Shown: one piece after another, positions 46,504-54,431 of the stretch
Numbering within the stretch: the stretch's first letter is position 1
Layout: every line of letters starts with the position of its first letter
Notes under the pieces: model-generated
Databases searched by the model: none
What the model saw: the letters and a program-made list of their open reading frames with translations, nothing else
What the model was told of the DNA's origin: nothing
Translations under genes and position numbers: made by a program
NCBI GenBank assembly: GCA_965277625.1
Contig: OZ255827.1
Location: 2,042,116 to 2,106,115, forward strand
Source: G965195345 sp965277625
GTDB lineage: Bacteria; Pseudomonadota; Gammaproteobacteria; CAKMZV01
DNA: 64,000 nt
Direction of reading: 5' to 3'

Positions 46504-46968
46504 ATGACCGATTCAAATAATTCTGCCACCTTGTCTGCCACTGAAATCCAAGCAATTATTGACCAATGGAAAGATCAGACTGGCCCTTTGTTACCCATTC
46601 TCATCGCCATTAAAAAAGCCGGCGGTGACTTTGATCATGCTCTCATTAAAACCATTGCTGAAGCGCTCAATCTGAGCCAAGCAGAAGTACACGGCGTGAT
46701 CAGTTTTTACGAAGATTTGCACCGTGAAAACAAACAACCCGTTCTCAAAATTTGCGCAGCCGAAGCCTGTCAATCGGTCAATTGTCGCCAATTGATAGAG
46801 GACGTAGAAGCGCACTACGGACAAAAAATCAATGAGAAGGGCGAAAGCTTCACCATCGAATCGGTTTACTGCCTCGGCAATTGTGCTCTGGCACCAACGG
46901 TCATGGTTGATGAATCCCTTTATGGCCGCGCCACACTTGAAAAAATCAAAAAATGGGTCAAATCATGA
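46504..46968 (+). CDS. fdsG: NAD-dependent formate dehydrogenase, gamma subunit
   Basis: NuoE-like [2Fe-2S] subunit of 154 residues. The four ligands are seen in KICAAEACQSVNC (near 85–90) and CLGNCALAP (near 122–126). It passes electrons toward the FMN/NAD subunit. The ATG at 46504 has no strong ribosome site. Its TGA overlaps the fdsB start (ATGA). NuoE of complex I is excluded because the next genes are FdsB, FdsA and FdsD types. Confidence 0.92.
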   Translation: MTDSNNSATLSATEIQAIIDQWKDQTGPLLPILIAIKKAGGDFDHALIKTIAEALNLSQAEVHGVISFYEDLHRENKQPVLKICAAEACQSVNCRQLIEDVEAHYGQKINEKGESFTIESVYCLGNCALAPTVMVDESLYGRATLEKIKKWVKS

Positions 46969-48488
46969 GTCAAATAATCGTTTATGTACCATTAGACAGC
47001 AGCGCTGTTTCGGTTGGTGCCAATGAAGTCGCCGACAAAGTCAACCAAACTTTGCCACAGTGTCAACTCATACGCAATGGTTCACACGGCGCATTGTGGC
47101 TCGAACCACTTGTAGAAGTTGAAGCAGACGGCAAACGCCATGCCTTTGCCAACATGAGTGAAGCAGACGTACAAAGCATACTACAAAACGATGCCGTCAA
47201 TACCAGCCACTCAAATTATGTTGGACTAACAGCCGATTTAGATTTTTTCAAACCTCAAACCCGAATGGTGTTTGATAAATGTGGTTGGATCGATCCTTTT
47301 GATTACGACGCTTGGTGCGCCAGAGGTGGTAGCACGGGTGTCAAAAATGCCATTCAAATGCAACCTCAAGCGGTGGTTGATGCCGTCAAGGCTTCAGGGC
47401 TCAGAGGCAGAGGGGGTGCGGCATTCCCAACAGGTATTAAATGGCAAACCGTACTTGATGCCACAGCCGAGCAAAAATATATCGTCTGCAATGCCGATGA
47501 AGGCGACAGTGGTACTTATGCAGATCGCATGCTGATGGAAGGTGACCCACTGACCCTCATAGAAGGCATGGTCATATCAGGGCTTGCCGTTGGCAGTACC
47601 AAAGGTTTTATCTACATCCGCTCAGAATACCCCATTGCCATTGATTGCATGCGCAAAGCCTTGGAAGTGGCTTATCAAAATCAACTGCTTGGTGCGAATG
47701 TGTTGGACAGTGGCAAATCGTTTGACTTAGAAATTCGCGAAGGCGCAGGCGCTTATATTTGTGGTGAAGAAACCTCGCTGTTAGAAAGTTTAGAAGGCGC
47801 ACAAGGCACCATTCGCTACAAACCGCCCTTACCCGCATTAGAAGGTCTGTTGGGCAAACCCACAGTCGTCAATAACGTCATCAGCTTAGCCAGTTGTCCT
47901 TATATTTTAAGCCATCCAGGTGAATTTGAACAAGTGGGCTACGAACGTTCCAAAGGCACATTAACCGTGCAATTATGCGGCAATGTTCGCCGAGGCGGAT
48001 TGTATGAAATGCCTTTTGGATTTAACCTTAAAACCCTGGTTGAAGACATTGGTGGCGGAACCTTGAGCGGTAAAAAAGTGCGCACCATGCAAGTGGGTGG
48101 GCCATTAGGCGCGTATTTAAACGAATCCGAATTTGGCCTCACCTGTGACTATGAAACCTATGGTCAACATAAACTCATGCTCGGTCATGGAGGTGTTGTG
48201 GTTTTTGACGAATCGGTGGATATGAGCGAGCAAGCAAAATTCGCCATGAAATTTTGTGCCGATGAATCTTGTGGTAAATGTACCCCATGTCGCATTGGCT
48301 CAGTACGCGGCGTCGAACTGATCAGCGCCATGCAAAAAGGCGATCAGGTTAGTAAACATAAACTGGTGTTAGAAGAACTATGCGATACAATGTTGAATAC
48401 ATCATTATGCGCAATGGGCGGATTAACCCCAATGCCAGTCATGTCAGCATTGGAGAAATTCGCTACAGACTTTGATGGCAAAAAATAA
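46965..48488 (+). CDS. fdsB: NAD-dependent formate dehydrogenase, beta subunit
   Basis: NuoF-like subunit of 507 residues with NAD, FMN and [4Fe-4S] sites. The N-terminal thioredoxin-like part is followed by GLRGRGGAAFPTG (about 145–157, NADH site), NADEGDSGTY and YICGEETSLL (FMN site). The cluster motif ESCGKCTPCRIG lies near 433. A longer ATG at 46953 exists; 46965 overlaps the fdsG stop as ATGA and is preferred. fdsA follows after 56 bp. Confidence 0.93.
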   Translation: MSQIIVYVPLDSSAVSVGANEVADKVNQTLPQCQLIRNGSHGALWLEPLVEVEADGKRHAFANMSEADVQSILQNDAVNTSHSNYVGLTADLDFFKPQTRMVFDKCGWIDPFDYDAWCARGGSTGVKNAIQMQPQAVVDAVKASGLRGRGGAAFPTGIKWQTVLDATAEQKYIVCNADEGDSGTYADRMLMEGDPLTLIEGMVISGLAVGSTKGFIYIRSEYPIAIDCMRKALEVAYQNQLLGANVLDSGKSFDLEIREGAGAYICGEETSLLESLEGAQGTIRYKPPLPALEGLLGKPTVVNNVISLASCPYILSHPGEFEQVGYERSKGTLTVQLCGNVRRGGLYEMPFGFNLKTLVEDIGGGTLSGKKVRTMQVGGPLGAYLNESEFGLTCDYETYGQHKLMLGHGGVVVFDESVDMSEQAKFAMKFCADESCGKCTPCRIGSVRGVELISAMQKGDQVSKHKLVLEELCDTMLNTSLCAMGGLTPMPVMSALEKFATDFDGKK

Positions 48489-48544
48489 AGGCTAGCGTGC
48501 TTTAAATTGCGCGCGTTGGTCGTTGGAATACTGGAGATTAGGCA

Positions 48545-51325
48545 ATGAAACAATATGTGGATATAACGGATTACGGAACCCCAGCGGTCATCAGTGAAAA
48601 CATCGTAAAACTGACCATCGATGGCATTGAAGTCAATGTGGCTGAAGGTACGAGCTTGATGAGAGCAGCCATTGAAGCAGGCATTCATATTCCCAAGTTG
48701 TGCGCAACAGATTCCCTCAAAGCATTTGGTTCTTGCCGTCTGTGCATGGTTGCCATTGATGGGCGTAAAGCACCCGTTGCTTCTTGTCATACCCCTGTGG
48801 GTGAAGGCATGGTGGTTCACACCCAGAATACCCAATTGGCAAAATGGCGCAAAAACATCATGGAGCTTTACATCTCCGATCACCCCTTAGACTGCTTAAC
48901 TTGTGCCGCAAACGGTGATTGCGAGCTGCAAGACATGGCAGGTGTCGTAGGATTACGCGACGTGCGCTATCCCAAAGACGGCCACACCCACCTCGATCAA
49001 GCCAAAGACGAATCCAACCCCTACTTTACCTTTGACCCAAGCAAATGTATTGTTTGCTCCCGTTGCGTGCGCGCCTGTGACGAAGTCCAAGGCACCTTAG
49101 CACTCACCATTGAAAAACGCGGATTTAACTCCAAAGTCTCATTTGCCAATACCGATTTTCTCAGTTCAGAATGCGTTTCATGTGGCGCCTGTGTTCAAGC
49201 CTGCCCCACAGCAACATTGATGGAAAAAAGCGTCATCGAATTTGGACTGGGCGAGAACAAAACAGTCACAACCTGTGCCTACTGTGGCGTGGGATGCAAC
49301 TTTGTTGCCCACACGCAAGGAGAAACCGTTGTGCGCATGGTGCCCGATAAAGCAGGCAAAGCCAATCACGGACATTCATGCGTTAAAGGTCGATTTGCTT
49401 GGGAGTATGCCAACCACAAAGACCGTGTTACTAGCCCGATGATTCGCGACAACATAACCGACGACTGGCAAGAAGTCAGCTGGGAAGAAGCTTTTGCTTT
49501 TGCCGCTAAAAAAATGAAAGCCGTGCAAAACAAATACGGTAACGACTCCATTGGCGGCATCACCTCTTCACGCTGCACCAATGAAGAAACCTATCTGGTA
49601 CAAAAATTAGTACGCGCCGCTTTTGGTAACAACAACGTTGATACCTGCGCCCGCGTCTGCCATTCACCCACAGGCTATGGCTTAAAGAAAACCTTTGGCA
49701 CCTCAGCGGGCACCCAAGACTTTGATTCGGTTGCCTTCACCGACTTAATCATGGTGGTAGGCGCCAATCCCACAGATGCCCATCCCGTGTTTGGCTCACG
49801 CATGAAGCAACGCTTACGCGAAGGCGCCAAGCTGATTGTTTTAGACCCTCGCAAAATTGACTTGGTCAAAAGCCCACACATCAAAGCCGATGCACATTTG
49901 CCTCTAAAACCAGGCACCAATGTCGCCGTGCTCAATGCCATTGCGCACACCATTGTCAAAGAGAATTTGCAAGACCACGCCTTTATTAAAGAACGTTGCG
50001 AAAGCGACACCTACAACGACTGGATTGAATTTATCAGTCATGAAAAAAATGCCCCTGAAACCATTGCAAATCACGTTGGGGTTGAAGCAGAACTCATCAA
50101 AGAAGCCGCTCGACTTTATGCCAGCGTACCCAATGCAGCCATTTATTATGGCTTAGGCGTGACCGAACACTCGCAAGGCTCATCCACCGTTATGGCAATT
50201 GCCAATTTAGCCATGCTCACAGGCAACATTGGCCGCGAAGGCGTCGGTGTCAACCCATTACGTGGCCAGAACAACGTCCAAGGCGCGTGTGATATGGGTT
50301 CATTCCCGCATGAATTGCCTGGATACCGCCATGTCAGCGATGACAGCACCCGCAAAATATTTGAACAAGAATGGGACGTCACCCTATCCGCTGACCCAGG
50401 CCTGCGCATCCCTAATATGTTTGATGCCGCCGTCTCAGGTTGGTACAAAGGCATGTACATTCAAGGCGAAGACATGGTTCAATCAGACCCCAACTCGCAC
50501 CACGTCATTCAAGCGTTCAGCGCCATGGAATGTGTGATCGTTCATGATTTATTCCTCAACGAAACCGCCAAATATGCGCACGTGTTTTTCCCAGGCGCCA
50601 GCTTCTTAGAAAAAGACGGCACCTTTACCAATGCCGAACGTCGAGTCAACCGCATTCGCCGAGTCGTTAGCCCATTAGGTGGCATGGCAGAATGGGAAGT
50701 CACCGCAGCCTTCTCCGCAGCCATGGGCTACCCAATGAACTACAACCACCCCAGCGAGATCATGGATGAAATCGCCAGAACAACCCCTGGATTTGCTGGC
50801 ATTAGCTACGATGTTTTGGATGAAAAAGGCAGTGTTCAATGGCCGTGTAATGACTCTGCCCCAGAAGGCACACCCATCATGCACGTTGAACAATTTGTGC
50901 TTGGCAAAGGACATTTCATCAACACCGATTACGTCCCAACCGAAGAAAAAGCCAATCGCAAATTCCCCTTATTGCTAACGACCGGTCGCATCTTGCACCA
51001 GTATAACGTCGGCACGCAAACACGAAGAACAAGCAATACCGCTTGGCAAAACGAAGACATTTTGGAAATACACCCAAGCGACGCTGAAACACGAGGCATT
51101 AAACCAGGCATGCGCGTATCCATTGCCAGCAGAGCAGGTACCACCTACTTGAATGCCATCACCACTGATAAGGTCGAGCCAGGTGTGGTTTATACAACCT
51201 TCCACTTCCCTGAAAGCAACACCAACGTCATCACCACCGATAACTCGGACTGGGCGACCAACTGTCCAGAATACAAAGTGACAGCGGTTGAAGTACAACC
51301 CGCACAAGCCAGTGCCGCCTACTAA
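48545..51325 (+). CDS. fdsA: NAD-dependent formate dehydrogenase, alpha (molybdenum) subunit
   Basis: Catalytic subunit of 926 residues, oxidising formate to CO2. The N-terminal NuoG-like part carries a [2Fe-2S] site (CRLCMVAIDGRKAPVASC), a His-Cys cluster site (HPLDCLTCAANGDC) and two ferredoxin-type [4Fe-4S] sites (CIVCSRCVRAC, CVSCGACVQAC). The Mo-bisPGD domain begins at CAYCGVGC. The molybdenum ligand is Cys372 in ARVCHSP, so no selenocysteine is needed. A GGAG precedes the ATG. FdhD upstream is its maturation factor. Confidence 0.95.
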   Translation: MKQYVDITDYGTPAVISENIVKLTIDGIEVNVAEGTSLMRAAIEAGIHIPKLCATDSLKAFGSCRLCMVAIDGRKAPVASCHTPVGEGMVVHTQNTQLAKWRKNIMELYISDHPLDCLTCAANGDCELQDMAGVVGLRDVRYPKDGHTHLDQAKDESNPYFTFDPSKCIVCSRCVRACDEVQGTLALTIEKRGFNSKVSFANTDFLSSECVSCGACVQACPTATLMEKSVIEFGLGENKTVTTCAYCGVGCNFVAHTQGETVVRMVPDKAGKANHGHSCVKGRFAWEYANHKDRVTSPMIRDNITDDWQEVSWEEAFAFAAKKMKAVQNKYGNDSIGGITSSRCTNEETYLVQKLVRAAFGNNNVDTCARVCHSPTGYGLKKTFGTSAGTQDFDSVAFTDLIMVVGANPTDAHPVFGSRMKQRLREGAKLIVLDPRKIDLVKSPHIKADAHLPLKPGTNVAVLNAIAHTIVKENLQDHAFIKERCESDTYNDWIEFISHEKNAPETIANHVGVEAELIKEAARLYASVPNAAIYYGLGVTEHSQGSSTVMAIANLAMLTGNIGREGVGVNPLRGQNNVQGACDMGSFPHELPGYRHVSDDSTRKIFEQEWDVTLSADPGLRIPNMFDAAVSGWYKGMYIQGEDMVQSDPNSHHVIQAFSAMECVIVHDLFLNETAKYAHVFFPGASFLEKDGTFTNAERRVNRIRRVVSPLGGMAEWEVTAAFSAAMGYPMNYNHPSEIMDEIARTTPGFAGISYDVLDEKGSVQWPCNDSAPEGTPIMHVEQFVLGKGHFINTDYVPTEEKANRKFPLLLTTGRILHQYNVGTQTRRTSNTAWQNEDILEIHPSDAETRGIKPGMRVSIASRAGTTYLNAITTDKVEPGVVYTTFHFPESNTNVITTDNSDWATNCPEYKVTAVEVQPAQASAAY

Positions 51326-51347
51326 AACCCGTTGAAATAGACCCACC

Positions 51348-51566
51348 ATGAATAATCACCGCTTTGAACACGACCGCATCATCGCCTTAGCCAACCAAAT
51401 AGCAGAAAATCAACACGGGCTAAACGACGAACAAACTGCCGACTTAGTGCTGACGCACATCAACAATTTCTGGCACACCACCATGAAAAGCACCCTGTGC
51501 GAATCCGACCAATCAAAGCTACATCCCGCCTGCCAAATCGTCATTCAACGCTTGACCTCAAAATAA
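51348..51566 (+). CDS. fdsD: Formate dehydrogenase delta subunit
   Basis: 72 residues, mainly helical, with NQIAENQ near 18 and ADLVLTHINNFW near 35–46, as in FdsD. The small subunit is needed for a stable or active FdsABG complex in other bacteria. It follows fdsA by 22 bp and ends the operon. No intrinsic terminator is visible after it. Confidence 0.85.
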   Translation: MNNHRFEHDRIIALANQIAENQHGLNDEQTADLVLTHINNFWHTTMKSTLCESDQSKLHPACQIVIQRLTSK

Positions 51567-51652
51567 CAAGCACTGACGATTGGACTCATACCCACCCATC
51601 AACTTCCTTCAAATTAGTTTCACATTGAATAAATTATCAGGGTTATCCTTGA

Positions 51653-51658
51653 TATAAT
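51653..51658 (+). promoter_or_regulatory. −10 box of the tRNA-Ser gene
   Basis: Perfect TATAAT ends 9 bp before the tRNA. GC-rich bases (GCGCCCC) follow it, like the discriminator of stable-RNA promoters. The nearest −35-like hexamer, TTGAAT at 51625, is 22 bp away and too far for a standard promoter. Confidence 0.6.
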
Positions 51659-51667
51659 GCGCCCCAC

Positions 51668-51758
51668 GGTGAAGTGGCTGAGTGGCTGAAAGCGCTCCCC
51701 TGCTAAGGGAGTATACGTTAATAGCGTATCGAGGGTTCGAATCCCTCCTTCACCGCCA
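51668..51758 (+). tRNA. tRNA-Ser(GCU)
   Basis: Full cloverleaf with a long variable arm. The acceptor stem is GGTGAAG with CTTCACC, the anticodon stem CTCCC with GGGAG around CTGCTAA (anticodon GCT, reads AGC/AGT), the variable arm TATACGTTAATAGCGTA and the T-arm GAGGGTTCGAATCCCTC. The discriminator is G and the CCA end is encoded (51756–51758). The repeats that follow contain pieces of its 3' end. Confidence 0.97.
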
Positions 51759-51772
51759 TATTTATCTACTAC

Positions 51773-51934
51773 CCCCCCCTTCACCGCCAACTTAAAATAC
51801 ACCCAAAAACATTTAAAAGGGTGGGATGAGAACCCTCGACGTTCGACAATAAGCGTCTTTGCTCAACGAGCAACGCGAGTTAGAGCAACAGCGTTTGAAC
51901 AGCGCAAAGCGCTGGTAATCCCTCCTTCACCGCC
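51773..51934. repeat. Composite tRNA-derived repeat, unit 1
   Basis: It starts with a degenerate tRNA tail (CTTCACCGCC, 51779–51788). After a linker with ACCCAAAAAC comes a head GGGATGAGAACCCTCGA (51823–51839), nearly the reverse complement of the tRNA T-arm. The core AATAAGCGTCTTTGCTC… then runs to 51916 and holds two hairpins: TTGCTC/GAGCAA and CAGCGC/GCGCTG. It ends with a perfect 18-base tRNA 3' end without CCA completion (51917–51934). Confidence 0.75.
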
Positions 51935-52060
51935 TCATAAAACATCCCCAATCCCATTATAAGGCGAGATGTGAACCCTCGACATTCGACAATAAGCGTC
52001 TTTGCTCAACGAGCAAACGCGAGTTAGAGCAACAGCGTTTGAACAGCGCAGAGCGCTGGT
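51935..52060. repeat. Composite tRNA-derived repeat, unit 2
   Basis: Linker with CATCCCCAATCCC, head GGCGAGATGTGAACCCTCGA (51963–51982) and a nearly complete core (51991–52060) that has one extra A (GAGCAAACGC) and GCAGAGCGC in place of GCAAAGCGC. No tRNA tail follows; the third core begins almost at once. Any frame translated through these cores is repeat sequence and not a gene. Confidence 0.72.
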
Positions 52061-52062
52061 AC

Positions 52063-52130
52063 TATTAGCGTCTTTGCTCAACGAGCAACGCGAGTTAGAG
52101 CAACAGCGTTTGAACAGCGCAAAGCGCTGG
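52063..52130. repeat. Core repeat, unit 3
   Basis: A third copy of the 68-base core (TATTAGCGTCTTTGCTC to AAAGCGCTGG), identical to unit 1 over nearly its full length. It has neither head nor tRNA tail. It is the last copy before the Fic-gene region. Confidence 0.72.
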
Positions 52131-52600
52131 GTCTGGGCGGGAGGACGTAAGCTCAAAGGGCTGGTTCAATGACGGGCTGCAGAGGCTGTTTTCTATCAGA
52201 CAGGTATTGTTTAAATAATCCCTTTACTTTTTCTTTTACATAAGACATCCACCACACTTAATTTAAACCAAGTTGCTATGACATTACTCGCATTTCAAAT
52301 TTGGTTTATCTCGCGTCCAGTCGCTGGATCTGGTTGATTCTTTGGCATTGTCGCATATCAATCCAAGCATACCCAAAGGAACGACCCTTGAGGTGAAAAG
52401 TAACACTATCAACACCACTGCCACTGTTATCGCTATGCCAATTTATGATCCCTCAAAGTCAAAAACACATGCATAACAATGTAAGCACGTAGTATTCTAA
52501 TTCATGATCTTATAGTTGATGTTTTGCGACCTGTTGGAGGTCAAATGCATCCCGACCCTGCAAGCCGCTATATGGTAATGAATTATGCAAAAAATGATAT
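52131..52600. other. Non-coding stretch with two decayed coding fragments
   Basis: No intact gene is seen. On the minus strand 52248–52153 gives a 31-residue frame (MSYVKEKVKGLFKQYL…). On the plus strand 52282–52476 is open for 64 codons without a start codon and ends …VIAMPIYDPSKSKTHA before TAA. Both could be remnants of genes lost from this hotspot. The family of neither is recognised. The Fic promoter region begins at about 52601. Confidence 0.4.
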
Positions 52601-52618
52601 GCTGTGAATAACCTCCAT

Positions 52619-52643
52619 AATCACCGCACTATATGCGGTGATT
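52619..52643. promoter_or_regulatory. Perfect operator-like inverted repeat upstream of fic
   Basis: AATCACCGCA (52619–52628) and TGCGGTGATT (52634–52643) flank CTATA. The arms match at 10 of 10 bases. A related, weaker pair, AATCACC (52674–52680) and GGTGATT (52692–52698), spans the transcription and translation start. The winged helix at the end of the Fic protein is a possible binder. Confidence 0.7.
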
Positions 52644-52647
52644 TATA

Positions 52648-52676
52648 TTGACCTTGCGGTGAATAACGCCTATAAT
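52648..52676 (+). promoter_or_regulatory. Sigma-70 promoter of the fic gene
   Basis: TTGACC (52648–52653) and TATAAT (52671–52676) are exactly 17 bp apart. Transcription would start near 52683, leaving a leader of about 19 bases with GGTGA five bases before the ATG. The two inverted repeats lie just upstream and over the start, suited for repression. Confidence 0.75.
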
Positions 52677-52701
52677 CACCTTAAATAATGCGGTGATTGA
52701 T

Positions 52702-53811
52702 ATGTGGATTCATGAACATCAAAACTGGCCTAACTTTACATGGGATGCGGAAATCCTTGCATTCAAGCTGGCTGATATACGCCATCGTCAAGGCCGTTTG
52801 CTGGGACGCATGGAGGGGCTTGGCTTTGAGCTGAAGCGTGAAGCAACTCTCGGCACACTCACCAATGATGTTGTCAAATCATCTGCCATTGAGGGTGAAA
52901 ATCTGAACCCAAAGGAAGTGCGCTCATCTATTGCCCGTAGGCTTGGAATTGATATTGCTGGGCTTATTCCAGCAAGCCGTGATGTTGAAGGTATCGTTGA
53001 GATGATGCTGGATGCCACGCAACATTTTTCCAAGCCATTAACCAAGGATCGGCTGTTTGATTGGCATGCAGCTTTGTTTCCGACAGGCCGCAGTGGCATG
53101 CACAAAATCACCGTTGGGGGGTGGCGGACTATTGATGCTGGCCCTATGCAGGTTATTTCCGGTCCTATTGGTAAAGAAAAGGTGCATTTTGAGGGCCCTA
53201 CTGCTGAGCGCATAGAAAAGGAAATGGATGCGTTTATTGCGTGGCGGGCGGGCGAAGATGATACTGATCCTGTCATCGGAGCAGGCATTGCACACTTGTG
53301 GTTCGTAACGATCCATCCGTTTGAAGATGGCAATGGACGCATTGCTAGAGCTATTGGTGATATGGCGCTTGCTCGTGCCGATGGTACGCCAGATCGTTTT
53401 TATAGCCTGTCATCCCAAATTGAGACAGAACGCAAGCAGTATTACGATCAGCTAGAATCGCAACAACGCGCTACGCCTGACATCACAGACTGGCTGTCAT
53501 GGTTCTTAGATTGCCTTGGCCGTGCCATCAGTAATGCGGAAATCACACTTGGCAATGTGCTGTTCAAAGCGCAGCTCTGGGACATGATCAACCAAAAGCC
53601 TGTGAATGACCGTCAGCGCTTGATCATCAACCGTATGCTTGAGGGTGATTTTGAGGGCTTTATGAGCACCTCCAAATACGCCAAGCTGGCTAAATGTTCG
53701 AATGACACAGCCTTGCGGGATATTCAGGAACTCAAGAAACACGGCATCTTTATTCAAAACCACGGCGGAGGACGTAGTACCAGTTACAGACTGCCAGACC
53801 GCGAAGAGTGA
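52702..53811 (+). CDS. Fic-domain protein (DUF4172–Fic–winged helix)
   Basis: 369 residues. The N-terminal DUF4172-type start is MWIHEHQNWPNFTWD. The inhibitory motif SSAIEGEN is at 60–67 and the catalytic HPFEDGNGR at 205–213; a winged helix lies near the end (about 310–365). Fic enzymes of this type transfer AMP to proteins and are held in check by the inhibitory helix, whose glutamate (Glu64) is present. An in-frame GTG at 52693 is possible, but ATG 52702 gives the family's usual start. It stands alone, between tRNA-derived repeats. Toxin, self-regulator or host-protein modifier are all possible roles. Confidence 0.9.
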   Translation: MWIHEHQNWPNFTWDAEILAFKLADIRHRQGRLLGRMEGLGFELKREATLGTLTNDVVKSSAIEGENLNPKEVRSSIARRLGIDIAGLIPASRDVEGIVEMMLDATQHFSKPLTKDRLFDWHAALFPTGRSGMHKITVGGWRTIDAGPMQVISGPIGKEKVHFEGPTAERIEKEMDAFIAWRAGEDDTDPVIGAGIAHLWFVTIHPFEDGNGRIARAIGDMALARADGTPDRFYSLSSQIETERKQYYDQLESQQRATPDITDWLSWFLDCLGRAISNAEITLGNVLFKAQLWDMINQKPVNDRQRLIINRMLEGDFEGFMSTSKYAKLAKCSNDTALRDIQELKKHGIFIQNHGGGRSTSYRLPDREE

Positions 53812-54011
53812 TGAGTTTTCAATGAAACCCAAACAGGGATTCGAACGGACGATTAGTACGGTACTTTCATCACTATAATGGGATCCATTCCAAGAGCTGA
53901 AATTAAAGCAGCACAAGATGTTGCAACATAAAACTTGCTTTTCATAGTTTTGGTTGATTATTTGTTGCAACACAATGGTGAATATAGAGGATTCGAACCC
54001 AAAGGAGGTCA

Positions 54012-54150
54012 ATACACCGCCATCATTTGATACACCCAAAACAATTTTAATGAAGGGATGAGAACCCTTAACGTTCAACAATAAGCGTCAAACTTCTTAC
54101 CGAGCAAAACGAGGTAAAGAAGTTAAGCGTCTGACTTTAAAGAAGTATTA
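54012..54150. repeat. Composite tRNA-derived repeat, unit 4 (variant core)
   Basis: Degenerate tail ATACACCGCC, linker with ACACCCAAAAC, head GGGATGAGAACCCTTAA (54055–54071) and AATAAGCGTC as in units 1 and 2. The hairpin that follows is different: CTTCTTACC pairs with GGTAAAGAAG. The first and last parts are thus shared while the stem is replaced by another stem. Confidence 0.65.
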
Positions 54151-54168
54151 GCGATGTTTAGTAGAAAA

Positions 54169-54250
54169 GCGCCTCTGCTCAACGAGCAAGGCGAGTTAGA
54201 ACAACAGCGTTTGAACAGCGCAGAGCGCTGGTATTCCCTCCTTCACCGCC
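54169..54250. repeat. Composite tRNA-derived repeat, unit 5
   Basis: Core copy starting GCGCCTCTGCTCAACGAGC, with the same two hairpins (the second as CAGCGC/GCGCTG around AGA). It ends with the tRNA tail TTCCCTCCTTCACCGCC (54234–54250), matching the tRNA 3' end except for its first base. It lies just before the restriction operon. Confidence 0.72.
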
Positions 54251-54372
54251 ACCTTGAAAAAGCAATCCACCTTAAAGACCATCAACACCAAATATTGAAC
54301 CCTTATTGAGTAAACACAAATGCATTAAATAGAAGCCATTCACTTTCTATACCTAAGTAAAGTAAAATATTG

Positions 54373-54401
54373 TTGCTTATTCCCTAATATTCTCATACAA
54401 G
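54373..54401 (+). promoter_or_regulatory. Candidate promoter of the restriction operon
   Basis: TTGCTT (54373–54378) and TACAAG (54396–54401) are 17 bp apart, 31 bp before the HTH pseudogene start. Both boxes keep four of six consensus bases. No better pair was seen in the gap. Confidence 0.3.
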
Positions 54402-54431
54402 CGTAGTGGTACATGTATAGTCGGCGAGTTT

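Larger units (their letters stand above)
52601..52683 (+). repeat. Tandem direct repeat in the fic control region
   Basis: Two 28-base copies, 52601–52628 and 52656–52683, match at 22 of 28 bases (GC-GTGAATAAC, then ATAATCACC). The second includes the −10 box of the fic promoter; the first has CATAAT at the same place. They look like a duplicated operator or promoter. Confidence 0.65.
53812..54431. other. 620-bp repeat-rich region between fic and the restriction operon
   Basis: It holds a T-arm-like GGGATTCGAAC at 53836, two copies of the palindrome TGTTGCAACA (53919–53928 and 53963–53972), another GGATTCGAACCC at 53990, and composite repeat units 4 and 5, listed separately. A 17-codon frame at 53878 (MGSIPRAEIKAAQDVAT) is probably chance or a remnant. 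No intact gene is seen. Confidence 0.6.

Noticed and set aside
48545..51325. NuoG of complex I
   Set aside because: The Mo-ligand cysteine (RVC372HSP), the complete bisPGD domain and the neighbours fdhD and fdsD show formate dehydrogenase.
51840..52134. CRISPR array
   Set aside because: The repeats are 68 bases or longer, only three sit in this cluster, spacing is irregular, copies contain tRNA fragments, and there are no cas genes.
51935..52156. 73-residue minus-strand protein
   Set aside because: The frame is translated repeat cores (Cys/Ser/Arg-rich, with repeated SLSKDA); it has no ribosome site.
53506..54081. 191-residue minus-strand ORF over the fic end
   Set aside because: It is the shadow of the fic gene joined to repeat DNA; composition does not look like a protein.
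54169..54250. Integron attC site
   Set aside because: There is an inverted-repeat core, but no GTTRRRY core site, no integrase, and the tail is tRNA sequence.
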